From contig CM121341.1 of the NCBI GenBank assembly GCA_051530055.1, positions 7,750,001 through 7,814,000 of the forward strand: DNA of 64,000 nucleotides, read 5' to 3'. A program made the translations under genes and the position numbers. Below the pieces are notes generated by a model. The model did not search any database. It worked only from the letters and a program-made list of their open reading frames with translations, and was not told the DNA's origin. Shown in pieces: positions 20,385 through 30,451 of this stretch. This DNA comes from Neoechinorhynchus agilis. Its lineage: Eukaryota; Acanthocephala. The stretch's first letter is position 1; every line of letters begins with the position of its first letter.

Positions 20385-21060
20385 GTCTTTATGCTCACAG
20401 CTAGGGACCTGGACACGCTCAAGAATTTGCTGTAGAATTGGCGACAGCGATTGGAGAGCAACGGATTGAGAGTGAGCAGGCGCACAACGAAATAAATGGG
20501 GCCGGGTAACCTCGATATGCAAGGAACTCACATCAAAAAGATGAACACCTTCAAATATTTGGGCAGCATATTGAACATGCAATGTGAGCTCGAACCAGAG
20601 ATCGGACAAAGAGTTCAATGCAGGTGGAACAACTGGAGGAAGACAACAGGCATCCCTTGCGATAAGCTTCTCCCGAAACGGCGGGTGTACAAGGCAGTAG
20701 TGCGACCCGCCATGCTCCAGGGAGCGGAGAAGTGGGCTACGAAGAAGGAAGACGTTCAACGATTAGCCGTCAACGAAATGCGGATGCCTAGATGGTCCGC
20801 AGGATTGACACGCAAGGATCGAGTGCTCAATGAGGAGGTGCGATAGCTGTTTGCTGCCGAGCCGATGGAGGAGGCAATCGCTTAGAAGCGGATGCGATGG
20901 TACCTGCAGGCGACACAAGCAGATGAAGACGCAGCTCGAGGAGAAAAGGAGAAGAGGGAGGCCCAAGAAGAGGGGGGAGGACGGTGTGAGCGGAGATTTC
21001 AATACGCTGGGAAGGGAGAAGGACAAAGACGAAAACCGACAATGCTGAAAAGAACGACCT
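20385..21060 (+). mobile_element. 3' part of an RTE-like LINE
   Basis: Frames give RDLDTLKNLL, NWRQRLESNGLRVS, IKKMNTFKYLGSILNM, CDKLLPKRRVYKAVVRPAML, RMPRWSAGLTRKDRVLNEEV and RGRPKKRGEDGVSGDFNTLG. These are the C-terminal thumb and tail blocks typical of RTE-type LINEs (NRxKTE, F.YLGS, YK.V.RPA.L.G.E.W, RM..W..G..R.DR). It is the natural downstream continuation of the slices at 17442-20176. Frame breaks indicate a dead copy. Confidence 0.8.
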
Positions 21061-21091
21061 CTCAAGTGAGAGAAAAGTTGGTTCCAGAAAA

Positions 21092-21190
21092 GGTTCAAAG
21101 TGTTCACTTTGGCAACAAAGAACTCAAATTCGGAAGAAACACGTAAGGGAAAACCTCTGATTTGTTGTGGCATTTTGGGTATCTATTAAA
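21092..21190 (+). repeat. dispersed about 100-bp repeat, copy 1
   Basis: Begins with the perfect palindrome CAAAGTGTTCACTTTG and ends CATTTTGGGTATCTATTAAAA. A copy with few changes lies at 30028-30130. Copy 1 directly follows the RTE-like LINE, so it may be that element's 3' UTR. Confidence 0.75.
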
Positions 21191-21629
21191 AATTACAACT
21201 TTTTATTTTTGCGAATTCAGCAAAAGCACAACAGGGAAAGCTTTAATCATTTTTTCTGCGATGATTTAGAAAAAGGCATTCGACACGTGGATTTTTAACT
21301 TTCTGCGTCATCAGAGCCAAAATACAAGTTTCTTCCGTGGTTGATTGCCGAAATTCGAGAGGACGTTCCGTGCTTTGGGAATTTTTGGCTACTTTCGAAT
21401 GGATTTGCCTTTATTGATCAGAGTTTACTTTTTAGTGTTATTTAAAGGCTGTTTTCTAGTGGTTTAATGCCATGATATTAGAACTGCAATTTCGCCTTCA
21501 GAAATTATTAATCTATGACCATCCTTTTTTGATCCCTGGAAACACTTTTAACTGAATAAGCAAGGAATCGTTCTAAAAATTCAACATGATCGTTATTAGA
21601 AGAAAAGTCACATCGAAAATCACTCAAAG
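21191..21629. other. intergenic, nothing recognised
   Basis: No open frame of note and no repeat shared with the rest of the window. Confidence 0.4.
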
Positions 21630-24125
21630 TTGTGAAATATCGGGGAAATAAATCAGTGGATTCAAATCCGAACGGAGGTTGCAAAACTAAGTCTCTTTCC
21701 CCCCGAAGATAATTTTTAAGAAATTTGGGAATTATTCGCGAGGTGAAATATCGGGGAAATAAATCAGTGGATTCAAATCCGAATGGAAGTTGCAAAACTA
21801 AGTCTCTTTCCCCCTCCGAAGATAATTTCAAGAAATTTGGGAATTATTCGAGAGGTTAAACATCGGGGAAATAAATCAGTGGATTCAAATCCGAATGGAA
21901 GTTGAAAAACTAAGTCTCTTTCCCCCTCCGAAGATAATTTTTCAAGAAATTTGGGAATTATTCGCGAGGTGAAATATCGGGGAAATAAATCAGTGGATTC
22001 AAATCCGAATGGGGATTGCAAAACTAAGAAAGTCTCTTTCCGCCCGAATATAATTTTTCAAGAAATTTGGGAATTATTCGCGAGGTGAAATATCGGGGAA
22101 ATAAATCAGTGGATTCAAATCCGAATGGAGGTTGCAAAACTAAGTCTCTTTCCCCCCCGAAGATAATTTCAAGAAATTTGGGAATTATTCGCGAGGTGAA
22201 ATATCGGGGAAATAAATCAGTGGATTCAAATCCGAATGGAAGTTGCAAAACTAAGTCTCTTTCCCCCTCCGAAGATAATTTTTCAAGAAATTTGGGAATT
22301 ATTCGCGAGGTGAAATATCGGGGAAATAAATCAGTGGATTCAAATCCGAATGGAAGTTGAAAAACTAAGTCTCTTTCCCCCCCGAAGATAATTTTTCAAG
22401 AAATTTGGGAATTATTCGCGAGGTGAAATATCGGGGAAATAAATCAGTGGATTCAAATCCGAATGGAAGTTGCAAAACTAAGAAAGTCTCTTTCCGCCCG
22501 AATACAATTTTTCAAGAAATTTGGGAATTATTCGAGAGGTGAAATATCGGGGAAATAAATCAGTGGATTCAAATCCGAACGGAGGTTGCAAAACTAAGTC
22601 TCTTTCCCCCTCCGAAGATAATTTTTCAAGAACTTTGGGAATTATTCGCGAGGTGAAATATCGGGGAAATAAATCAGTGGATTCAAATCCGAATGAGGAT
22701 TGCAAAACTAAGTCTCTTCCCCCCGAAGATAATTTTTTAAGAAATTTGGGAATTATTCGCGAGGTGAAATATCGGGGAAATAAATCAGTGGATTCAAATC
22801 CGAATGGAAGTTGAAAAACTAAGTCTCTTTCCTCCTCCGAAGATAATTTTTCAAGAAATTTGGGAATTATTCGCGAGGTGAAATATCGGGGAAATAAATC
22901 AGTGGATTCAAATCCGAATGGAAGTTGCAAAACTAAGTCTCTTTCCCCCGAATAAATTTTTCAAGAAATTTGGGAATTATTCGCGAGGTGAAATATCGGG
23001 AAATAAATCAGTGGATTCAAATCCGAATGGAAGTTGAAAAACTAAGTCTCTTTCCCCCTCCGAAGATAATTTTTCAAGAAATTTGGGAATTATTCGCGAG
23101 GTGAAATATCGGGGAAATAAATCAGTGGATTCAAATCCGAACGGAGGTTGCAAAACTAAGAAAGTCTCTTTCCACCCGAATATAATTTTTCAAGAAATTT
23201 GGGAATTATTCGCGAGGTGAAATATCGGGGAAATAAATCAGTGGATTCAAATCCGAATGGGGATTGCAAAACTAAGGTCTCTTTCCCCGAAAAATTTTTC
23301 AAGAATTTGGGGAAATATCGGGGAAATAAATCAGTGATTCAAATCCGAATGGGTTGCAAAACTAAGTCTCTTCCCCCCCGAAGATAATTTTTTAAGAAAT
23401 TTGGGAATTATTCGGAGGTGAAATATCGGGGAAATAAATCAGTGGATTCAAATCCGAATGAGGTTGCAAAACTAAGAAAGTCTCTTTCCCCCGAATAAAT
23501 TTTTCAAGAAATTTGGGAATTATTCGCGAGGTGAAATATCGGGGAAATAAATCAGTGGATTCAAATCCGAATGGGGATTGCAAAACTAAGTCTCTTCCCC
23601 CCGAAGATAATTTTTTAAGAAATTTGGGAATTATTCGCGAGGTGAAATATCGGGGAAATAAATCAATGGATTCAAATCCGAATGAGGATTGCAAAACTAA
23701 GAAAGTCTCTTTCCGCCCGAATACAATTTTTCAAGAACTTTGGGGAAATATCGGGGAAATAAATCAGTAGATTCAAATCCGAATGGGGATTGCAAAACTA
23801 AGTCTCTTTCCCCCCCGAAGATAATTTTTTAAGAAATTTGGGAATTATTCGCGAGGTCAAATATCGGGGAAATAAATCAATGGATTCAAATCCGAATGAG
23901 GATTGCAAAACTAAGAAAGTCTCTTTCCGCCCGAATACAATTTTTCAAGAACTTTGGGGAAATATCGGGGAAATAAATCAGTGGATTCAAATCCGAATGG
24001 GGATTGCAAAACTAAGTCTCTTCCCCCCCCGAAGATAATTTTTTAAGAAATTTGGGAATTATTCGAGAGGTGAAATATCGGGGAAATAAATCAGTGGATT
24101 CAAATCCGAACGGAGGTTGCAAAAA
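21630..24125 (+). repeat. 112-bp satellite, about 22 copies
   Basis: Long array of the unit GGGAATTATTCGCGAGGTGA, TATCGGGGAAATAAATCAGT, GATTCAAATCCGAATGG, AACTAAG(AAAG)TCTC, CCCCC..GAAGATAATTTTTC. Units vary mainly by an optional AAAG and by C-run length. Some near 23300 and 23740 are shortened. The open reading (GIIREVKYRGNKSVDSNP) is an artefact of the unit. Confidence 0.95.
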
Positions 24126-24149
24126 GTTTATTAAAAACATGGAAACGTT

Positions 24150-24365
24150 TTCATTTTCTAAACGGTATTTAGTTTTTATTCGTGTGATTTGAACCCATTT
24201 TCAAAATTGTATTTCAATTTATTCGTTAGATTTCAACCCATTTTCTAAACGTTATTTAGTTTTTTATTCGTTAGATTTGAACCCATTTTCTTTAAGATAT
24301 TTCCTTTTATTCGTAGATTTAAACCCATTTTCTAAATTGCATTTCCTTTTATTCGTTAGATTTGA
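24150..24365 (+). repeat. about 52-bp tandem repeat, about 4 copies
   Basis: Units share TTTTATTCGTTAGATTTGAA and CCCATTTTCTAAA. They sit between the satellite and the LINE that starts near 24366. Confidence 0.75.
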
Positions 24366-26690
24366 ACTCTCCTACGTTCAATCTTCCCAGCCCTTCTACA
24401 TTAAACACTTTTCCCGGCCCTAAACTCATTTCTATCATTACCAATCACTCATCCCAACTCAAATCTTCGATTCGCCCTTGGACTTTCTACCCCAATCTCC
24501 TATACTTCTACCCGCGGTTTTCCGAAATCAAAAATTGCCTTTCCAATACTCGTAGCTTCCTTCCCTAATTCATCTACCTCAAAAGGCGACGTAGTCATCT
24601 TAACAGAACTGCGATTCAACCATCCTTCCCGAATACTCTTCCTGACGGTCACAGGATCCTTACAAAACCCCGATCTAGAATTTATCGCAGTTCATAGCTT
24701 ATCAGAGAAATTTCGCCCTCCGCCCTCCGGCCTCTCGTCCTGAGTCCTCTTTGCTCCAAATCGATTCTATAACGGAGCTCATAAACTCCACAAATTCACA
24801 CCATTTCTTAATTGTAGGCGACATTTAAGTCTTCTCCGAGTCTCGTCAACTTATTGACTTCCCAACTCGTCTTGACGGTCACCTCGACAAAGTGTTCACA
24901 AATATCGACGCCTACTCATCCGCCTCTAAACTCCCTCCCACCGTGAACTCTGACCATTCCTCTGCCCTTATCACTCCCTTCACCCCACCTCAGCGTATGA
25001 AATCTACCCGCTTTCCCGTCTGGCATAGAGGTGATCATCACATCAAAAATTTTAAAAAATTGTTCTACTCTAATTTCCGCATATTCTACTCAAGCAACAC
25101 AAATGACCCTTCCTTTGCAATGTCTTCTCTAACCTCAATCGTAGAAAATTCCCTTGCTTCGGCAATTCCCAAGAAATTCATTTGAATCCCAAACCGCGAC
25201 CCTCCATTCGAGAACCCCCATCTTGAAACTTCTTACAAAGCAAGCTTCTAAGGCCCACCGAAATAACTCTCCAGACTTTCCCCGTTTACAAATAGCTCTA
25301 ACTTACAAAATACTTAGCTCTTCGCTACATCGTCCCCAAACTCAAAGACCATCTTTCCCACAATATCAACCTAAGCTTTTTATATGAGATCTATCCCTCA
25401 TGCCGGAAAACTGCTAAAGTTATCCTTCTTCCAAAAAAAGGACATCCGATTTCCACCTAATCATTTCGTCCAATATACATTCTACTCGCCACTTTTAAAA
25501 ATCATCGAAAAATGTTTTAAATCTCGCCTTCGTCCACCTCTCAACGACATGTTATCGCCTCCACAATTCGGATTCCGAGTAAAATTTCTGCAGCCGATGC
25601 CCTACTTTGAATTTATGACACGCTCCTACGCAATCTCGACAATAATCCCTCCCGCGTCACCCGTCATCTTATCTTCACAATCGCAAACAACACATTCACT
25701 GCCGTTCTATCTCCTCTATCAGCCTATTCCTAACCAAAGGAGTACATCAAGGTGCCGTCCTATCACCACTTCTTTTAGTATTTTCCTAAACAACCTCAAA
25801 CCTCTCTCACTCTAAACTTTTCTTATACGCGGACAATATCACCTTCATCACTCATTTTTTAACCCGACCCCTCCCTCTCCTTAACCTCTAACGAAATCAC
25901 ACACATAAAAGATTTCTGCACAAATCTCTTAATGCTTCGAAATGATCCTTCCTCGCCCGCAACCCTACATCATCCCCCGATCTTCCAAATGACATCCAAC
26001 GAATCACCTCCCTCAGAATTCTGGATCTTCAATTTCAATCAAACTTGAAATTAGACTCGGGCATCGCTCCCTCAAGCTCAACACCTTTAAAATGTGTCTC
26101 CTAAAACGAATCCGATATTTAAAAATCCCTTCACCTAATCTCTCCAAATTTTACTTCAGCTTTATCTTACCATCCCCCGTATTTTGCAACCTTTCCAAAT
26201 CACAAATCGTCGTCTTGAAATGTATCATAAAAGAGCATCTAAGATTTGCAAAACTTAGTTTCCCCTTCTCACCGAATGCCTTGATGCTATTTTCATAAAA
26301 CAAACAAAACGCCTGTCAACCCTTGAACCACAATTCCTTCCAAATGTCACACCGTTTTCACACGAGCACGACACTCGTAATCCTAATTCGTTTTATCCTC
26401 CATCGACCTCGCATCTCCCTAAACTTACGCTCCTTTTTCCATGCTGCTCACTCTTCTCGGATATCAGAACTTGAAATGAACCTGAGGAAAGACCAACCTT
26501 CAAAACACTCCTGCAAACAATAACCATCAATTTCCTCCAGAACGGACCTTCCAACCCTACCGGGATTGTAATCCACTCCAAAATCAATAGCCAGATTCAC
26601 TTATCCTATCAGAACTCGAGTGTTTATGAGGACCCAAAGGTACACGGGTCCTCTTGTTCTTTGTGCAGCGAAAAAACGTGTTGTTATATA
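24366..26690 (+). mobile_element. LINE with EEP-type endonuclease, decayed
   Basis: Plus-strand frames give the end of an endonuclease/exonuclease/phosphatase domain (VFTNIDAYSSASKLPP, NSDHSSALITPF near 24890-24990) and a linker. Reverse-transcriptase blocks follow (FKSRLRPPLNDMLSPPQFGF near 25520-25580; a YADN-type block near 25825), then a 3' region to about 26650. The 3' half matches minus-strand fragments at 3990-5080 and 46570-47150. Many frame changes show it is dead. It resembles jockey/I-like LINEs in domain order; the clade is not assigned. Confidence 0.8.
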
Positions 26691-26835
26691 CACGATAAAC
26701 TCATTTTCACGATAGTTCTTTCTTTTTTAATCTTTAGGTTAAATCGACAAGCCCAAAAACTGTTACTCCCTTAATGTTACCTAAAAATTTCAGATTCCAT
26801 TTATAAAATCTACCGAGATTGGTCTATTTATCAAG

Positions 26836-27806
26836 ATGAGCAGTGAGTATTGTATTTTGTATTATTTCAATCGTTTTATTCGTTAGGAAAGTTTGGACTC
26901 ATGAAAGTGGACAAAAAGAAGAGACAAGGCGTAAGTTCGTTGAATGTTTTTGAGGACAACGATATCACGGGAACTGTGAAATCGGCGGAGAGCAATGCCC
27001 GTCTAAGCTTTCGGGATACAAAATATATTGAAGATGCTATCCGTGAAGATCCAACGATCTTTTGTTACGATGAGCACTAGAACGCTGTTTCTTGTGCATG
27101 GGATGTCTTATTGACATGAGAAGCATTGTTGTTTTACGATTCTCGGCCACTTGTAGAAAACACTGAGAAATCTAGGGCTCCAAAGTACATTGAAGGGCTC
27201 CTTAAAGCTCATACTGAGCGAGAGATCGAAAGAGAAAGACGGTATGACCGAAAGATTCAACGTGAACTTGATGAGGAATGTGGCCAATTCGCTGACAAGG
27301 AGGTCTTTATCACCAATTCATATAGAAAAAGACTGCAAAAGTTGGAAGAGGAAGAAGAAAAGAGACGAAAGGAGGCGGAAATCGAAGAGCTTTTAGATGT
27401 AAAGAAGCAGGGAAATATGAATGGATTTTTCAGATTTATGTTGAACAACATTGACAGAAAAGGAAGGAACTATCGTAAAATGGAAGCTCAAGTGTCTGAT
27501 GAAGAAGAGACGTCGCAAGATGAAAAAAAGGATGAAGGCCACGGAGAAGAAGTGTGCACTTCATTTGATCAGATCTCTCAGTCGGATACGCCCAAGAATG
27601 TTGTTGATTTACAGCCTGAATTGAAGACAGTTGAAAAGCCAAAGATCGACTTGGAAAAGTTAAGAATGCGGACCAGGGCGAGGGATCATGAGTTACGGGC
27701 TCTGTTGAGGAAGAAGACCGTTGACAAAATATTCGAGCAGGCCCGAGAGCGGTATATCGCTAGAGAATTGAAAAGGATATCAGTCCTCCAAAATGAAGAG
27801 AATTAA
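26836..27806 (+). CDS. NSRP1: nuclear speckle splicing regulatory protein 1 (CCDC55)
   Basis: Nuclear RNA-binding regulator of alternative splice-site choice. The first coding exon is only 7 nt (26836-26842, ATG AGC A, donor GTGAGT), followed by a 44-nt intron and exon 2 from 26887 (KFGLMKVDKKKRQGVSS, SVFxxD-like LNVFEDND, and IEDAIREDPTIFCYDE). The main exon (from about 27110) carries the family core: LLFYDSRP, RAPKYIEGLLKAHTERE, RKIQRELDEECGQFADKEVF, ITNSYRKRLQKLEEEEEKRR, LLDVKKQGNMNGFFRFMLN, i.e. the coiled-coil DUF2040 domain. A charged acidic tail follows. The junction between exons 2 and 3 (27060-27125) could not be fixed with a clean GT donor. The downstream LINE fragment starts about 10 bp after the stop. 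Confidence 0.9.
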
Positions 27807-27816
27807 ATTAGTTTTT

Positions 27817-28330
27817 AAATCCAATAGCGCACTCTCTCCATTCTAGCCTCAACGCTTAATACTTGGATGACACTACGCTCGGAGGAGATCCCTCCGTTGT
27901 TCTGCGGGATTTGGAGACGCTGATTAGGGAGACCTCGGAGATGGGCATGGAGCTCAATGCTGGAAAATGTGAGCTCCTTGTATTGAATATTGGAGACCCC
28001 GCCAAAGTCAAGGAACTAATGGCTGGGTTCGGGGCCGTAGCTCCAGGTCTGAAACTCGTGACTCCAGAGCAACTCAGCCTCCTGAGCAGTTGCGTCTTCG
28101 ATTACAATGTGGATGATGAGATCGGCCATATCATACCGAAACTTTCGTTGCTGTGCGATAGGGTTTGCGCTCTCTCGGCTCATGAAGCCTTGTTTCTCAT
28201 AAAGAACGCATTCTTTATCCCGAAATTGTTAGCACGGCAACATTTTTCAAACATAAGGAAGGATTGGCTAAGCTTGACGGCAAGGTGAGGGCTTGTCTCG
28301 AGCGTATTTTAAATGTCCAGCTCTCAGACG
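27817..28330 (+). mobile_element. RLE-type LINE fragment behind NSRP1
   Basis: Starts at AAATCCAATAGCGCACTCTC and reads LDDTTLGGDPSVVLRDLETL, GMELNAGKCELLVLNIGDP, ELMAGFGAVAPGLKLVTPEQ and HEALFLIKNAFFIPKLL, nearly identical to 1830-2250 on the minus strand. After about 28315 it jumps to the 3' terminus GACGGTGGTGATTGCACG, so the copy lacks the C-terminal domain. An AATAAA near 28365 follows. Confidence 0.9.
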
Positions 28331-29130
28331 GTGGTGATTGCACGTTTGTGCTTTATTATTTAACAAAAATAAAAGTTTTCAATGAAAAAAAAGGAAAAAG
28401 TTTTTTGAACCCTTGCTTTTTTTGCAACCACGTCCCATCAGTTCAATTTTTAACATCCAGTGAAATTTTAAGAAAGATTCAACAATCTCATTAATTATAG
28501 ATTCTTAGAAGCTTCTTTAAGCAATAAGTGCGTTCCTAGCGGGCTTCAATCTCATTCCTCCAGCTCGAAATACTCAAATAAAGCCTCTTAGAGGATTGAT
28601 TACTCAAGGAATGTTAAGAGTATCGTCAACTTCGTTGAGAGAATACGGCTTTTATGATACAGCCATGTCACAAGAATGACCAAAACCGGAAGATTAAATC
28701 CATCGCGGCTCCTTCTGCTCGAAATACTCAAATGAAGGCTCAGAAAGGATGGCGACGCTTTAAAAAACTGATAGAGTTATTTCCCTTAAACTCAATGGGG
28801 CAACTTTAATGGTCGGTACTTAATTCTTCGCATTTTGTAAAATTTGTAGCATTGAATGTTTTCTTAACGTTGAATAAACAAACGCGGATAATGAAGAAGC
28901 GATACGATTCCACTTGGTTGCGTATTCGAAATAGGTGAAAAATTAAAGGAATTAAATCAAAGAAATATTGAACGATCCTTCGATGATCGCGACCAAATTA
29001 TCTTTCAAATGCGGCAGATTGATAAGCTTAAAATCTATCCAATCAGAATTCAAGAAAAAAATTTGCATCACTATGGCAACTTTTAATCCTTAAACGTTTC
29101 ACTTTTGTTATATTGCCGCTTTAATTGTAG
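28331..29130. other. intergenic, no gene seen
   Basis: AT-rich. It holds two imperfect direct repeats about 175 bp apart around GCTCGAAATACTCAAAT. Confidence 0.4.
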
Positions 29131-29134
29131 TGAA

Positions 29135-29809
29135 ATGAAAAGTGAGTATAAAATTTTGAACTGCATGTTCTCAACATCTTTTCTTTTAGTGATGAGAAAA
29201 CTCTTTTGCCTAAAGCAAAATCATTCAAATAAACGTACAATTCAGAATTCTGAAAACATTAACAAAACGAAAAAATTGAAAGGTTTTCGTATGATATTTC
29301 AAACGGTCCTCAAATGCTTCGGTGGTTCTAAGTTGGAGGCAAATGGAAAGGATTTAGAAAATGACCACGAAAAGCACACAGAACAGTTGATGAAGAAAGT
29401 AAATCGTCCTAAAATTGATGTTTACACCAACAATGAAGAAAATAAAACCCAGAATACAAAGAAGTGGCAAGATTACCAAGAAGATTGGGCAAAGATTGTC
29501 GACGATGTTATCAATGCGGATAAAAACAAAATATTTAATATTCCACTCTTGAAGGAAAAAGAAGAAGTTAGTCGAATGCCGAATATCGAAAATGAAGACA
29601 GAGCGACATTTAAAGGTCACCATAAAAAATTAAAAGAACCAAATACAGCCAAAATAAGAACAACCACGACTTTGACAACAAAGAGCAAGGAACCAGAAGA
29701 TTATTCAGATGGAGATGATCGTTGTATTCGGTGGATAATATGGACGGCAATATTTATAATGTTAATGTGCGCAATAGTTGTTGGCAGCACTTTTGGAAAA
29801 TGTTATTGA
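29135..29809 (+). CDS. small tail-anchored membrane protein, unrecognised
   Basis: Exon 1 is 7 nt (29135-29141, ATG AAA A), with donor GTGAGT, a 48-nt intron and acceptor TTCTTTTAG; exon 2 is 29190-29809. The spliced start is MKMMRKLFCLKQ. The body is hydrophilic and rich in K, E, N and T (for example KKWQDYQEDWAKIVDDVINA). One transmembrane segment lies at the very C-terminus, RCIRWIIWTAIFIMLMCAIV, with only about 8 residues after it. That arrangement is typical of tail-anchored proteins. I do not recognise a family. The gene structure, a good acceptor GCTTTAATTGTAG before the ATG and a polyadenylation signal right after the stop support a real gene. Confidence 0.65.
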   Translation: MKSEYKILNCMFSTSFLLVMRKLFCLKQNHSNKRTIQNSENINKTKKLKGFRMIFQTVLKCFGGSKLEANGKDLENDHEKHTEQLMKKVNRPKIDVYTNNEENKTQNTKKWQDYQEDWAKIVDDVINADKNKIFNIPLLKEKEEVSRMPNIENEDRATFKGHHKKLKEPNTAKIRTTTTLTTKSKEPEDYSDGDDRCIRWIIWTAIFIMLMCAIVVGSTFGKCY

Positions 29810-29810
29810 A

Positions 29811-29816
29811 AATAAA
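29811..29816 (+). terminator. AATAAA polyadenylation signal
   Basis: AATAAA starts 2 nt after the stop codon of the tail-anchored protein gene. Confidence 0.55.
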
Positions 29817-30451
29817 ATGGTTTCTAAGTTGGTTTTCGCGATAATTTCAATCGTTTGCGTGTTTCACCTTTGAAAAACGGTTTAGTAATTATTAAATCCG
29901 ACAAAGTTTATCCAGACGAAATAATAGAAAATCGGGTAAACGGTTGACACGAAGAAAATCTTTTGTTATTTAATAGGATACCTCCGTGCGATCTCGGGGA
30001 TTTTTCGATTTTGTTGTTTTTTAAAAAGGTCCAAAGTGTTCACTTTGGCAACAAAGAACTCGAATTCTGAAGAAACACGCAAGGGAAAACCTCTGATTTG
30101 TTGTGGCATTTTGGGTATCTATTAAAAACCACAACCAATCGCTTAACTTGCTTAAATAAAAGTCGAAAATCGCCCAAAACTTTTTATTTCACGAGATTAT
30201 CTTATATATTCCCCGACTTTTAACGGTGTACAAACACAGTTCTAAATTGACATTGAACTTTATTGTCATTTTAAACCCCCCCCGATTAAATGTGAAACAA
30301 AGAAGTTGTTGTCTAAATCAAACCACTTAGAAATTGACTTCTTGAACACAATGCACTTCACTGATTCCGTCTCACAAACTCCATCAAGTGACTCATTGTA
30401 AACGGCGTAGGAAGACCCACTTTTTATATCTCTAACCCGAAAAGCATTAAA
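29817..30451. other. intergenic region with second copy of the 100-bp repeat
   Basis: Positions 30028-30130 repeat the element at 21092-21190, including CAAAGTGTTCACTTTG. No other gene is supported; the rest is the likely promoter side of the galactosyltransferase gene. Confidence 0.6.

Noticed and set aside
21660-21680. GATTCAAATCC in each satellite unit as a tRNA/SINE B box
   Set aside because: No A box at the usual distance and no tRNA-like fold, so a SINE origin is not supported.
21630-24125. Open frames on both strands across the 112-bp satellite
   Set aside because: The unit happens to have few stops on either strand; no start context, splice sites or conservation of frame.
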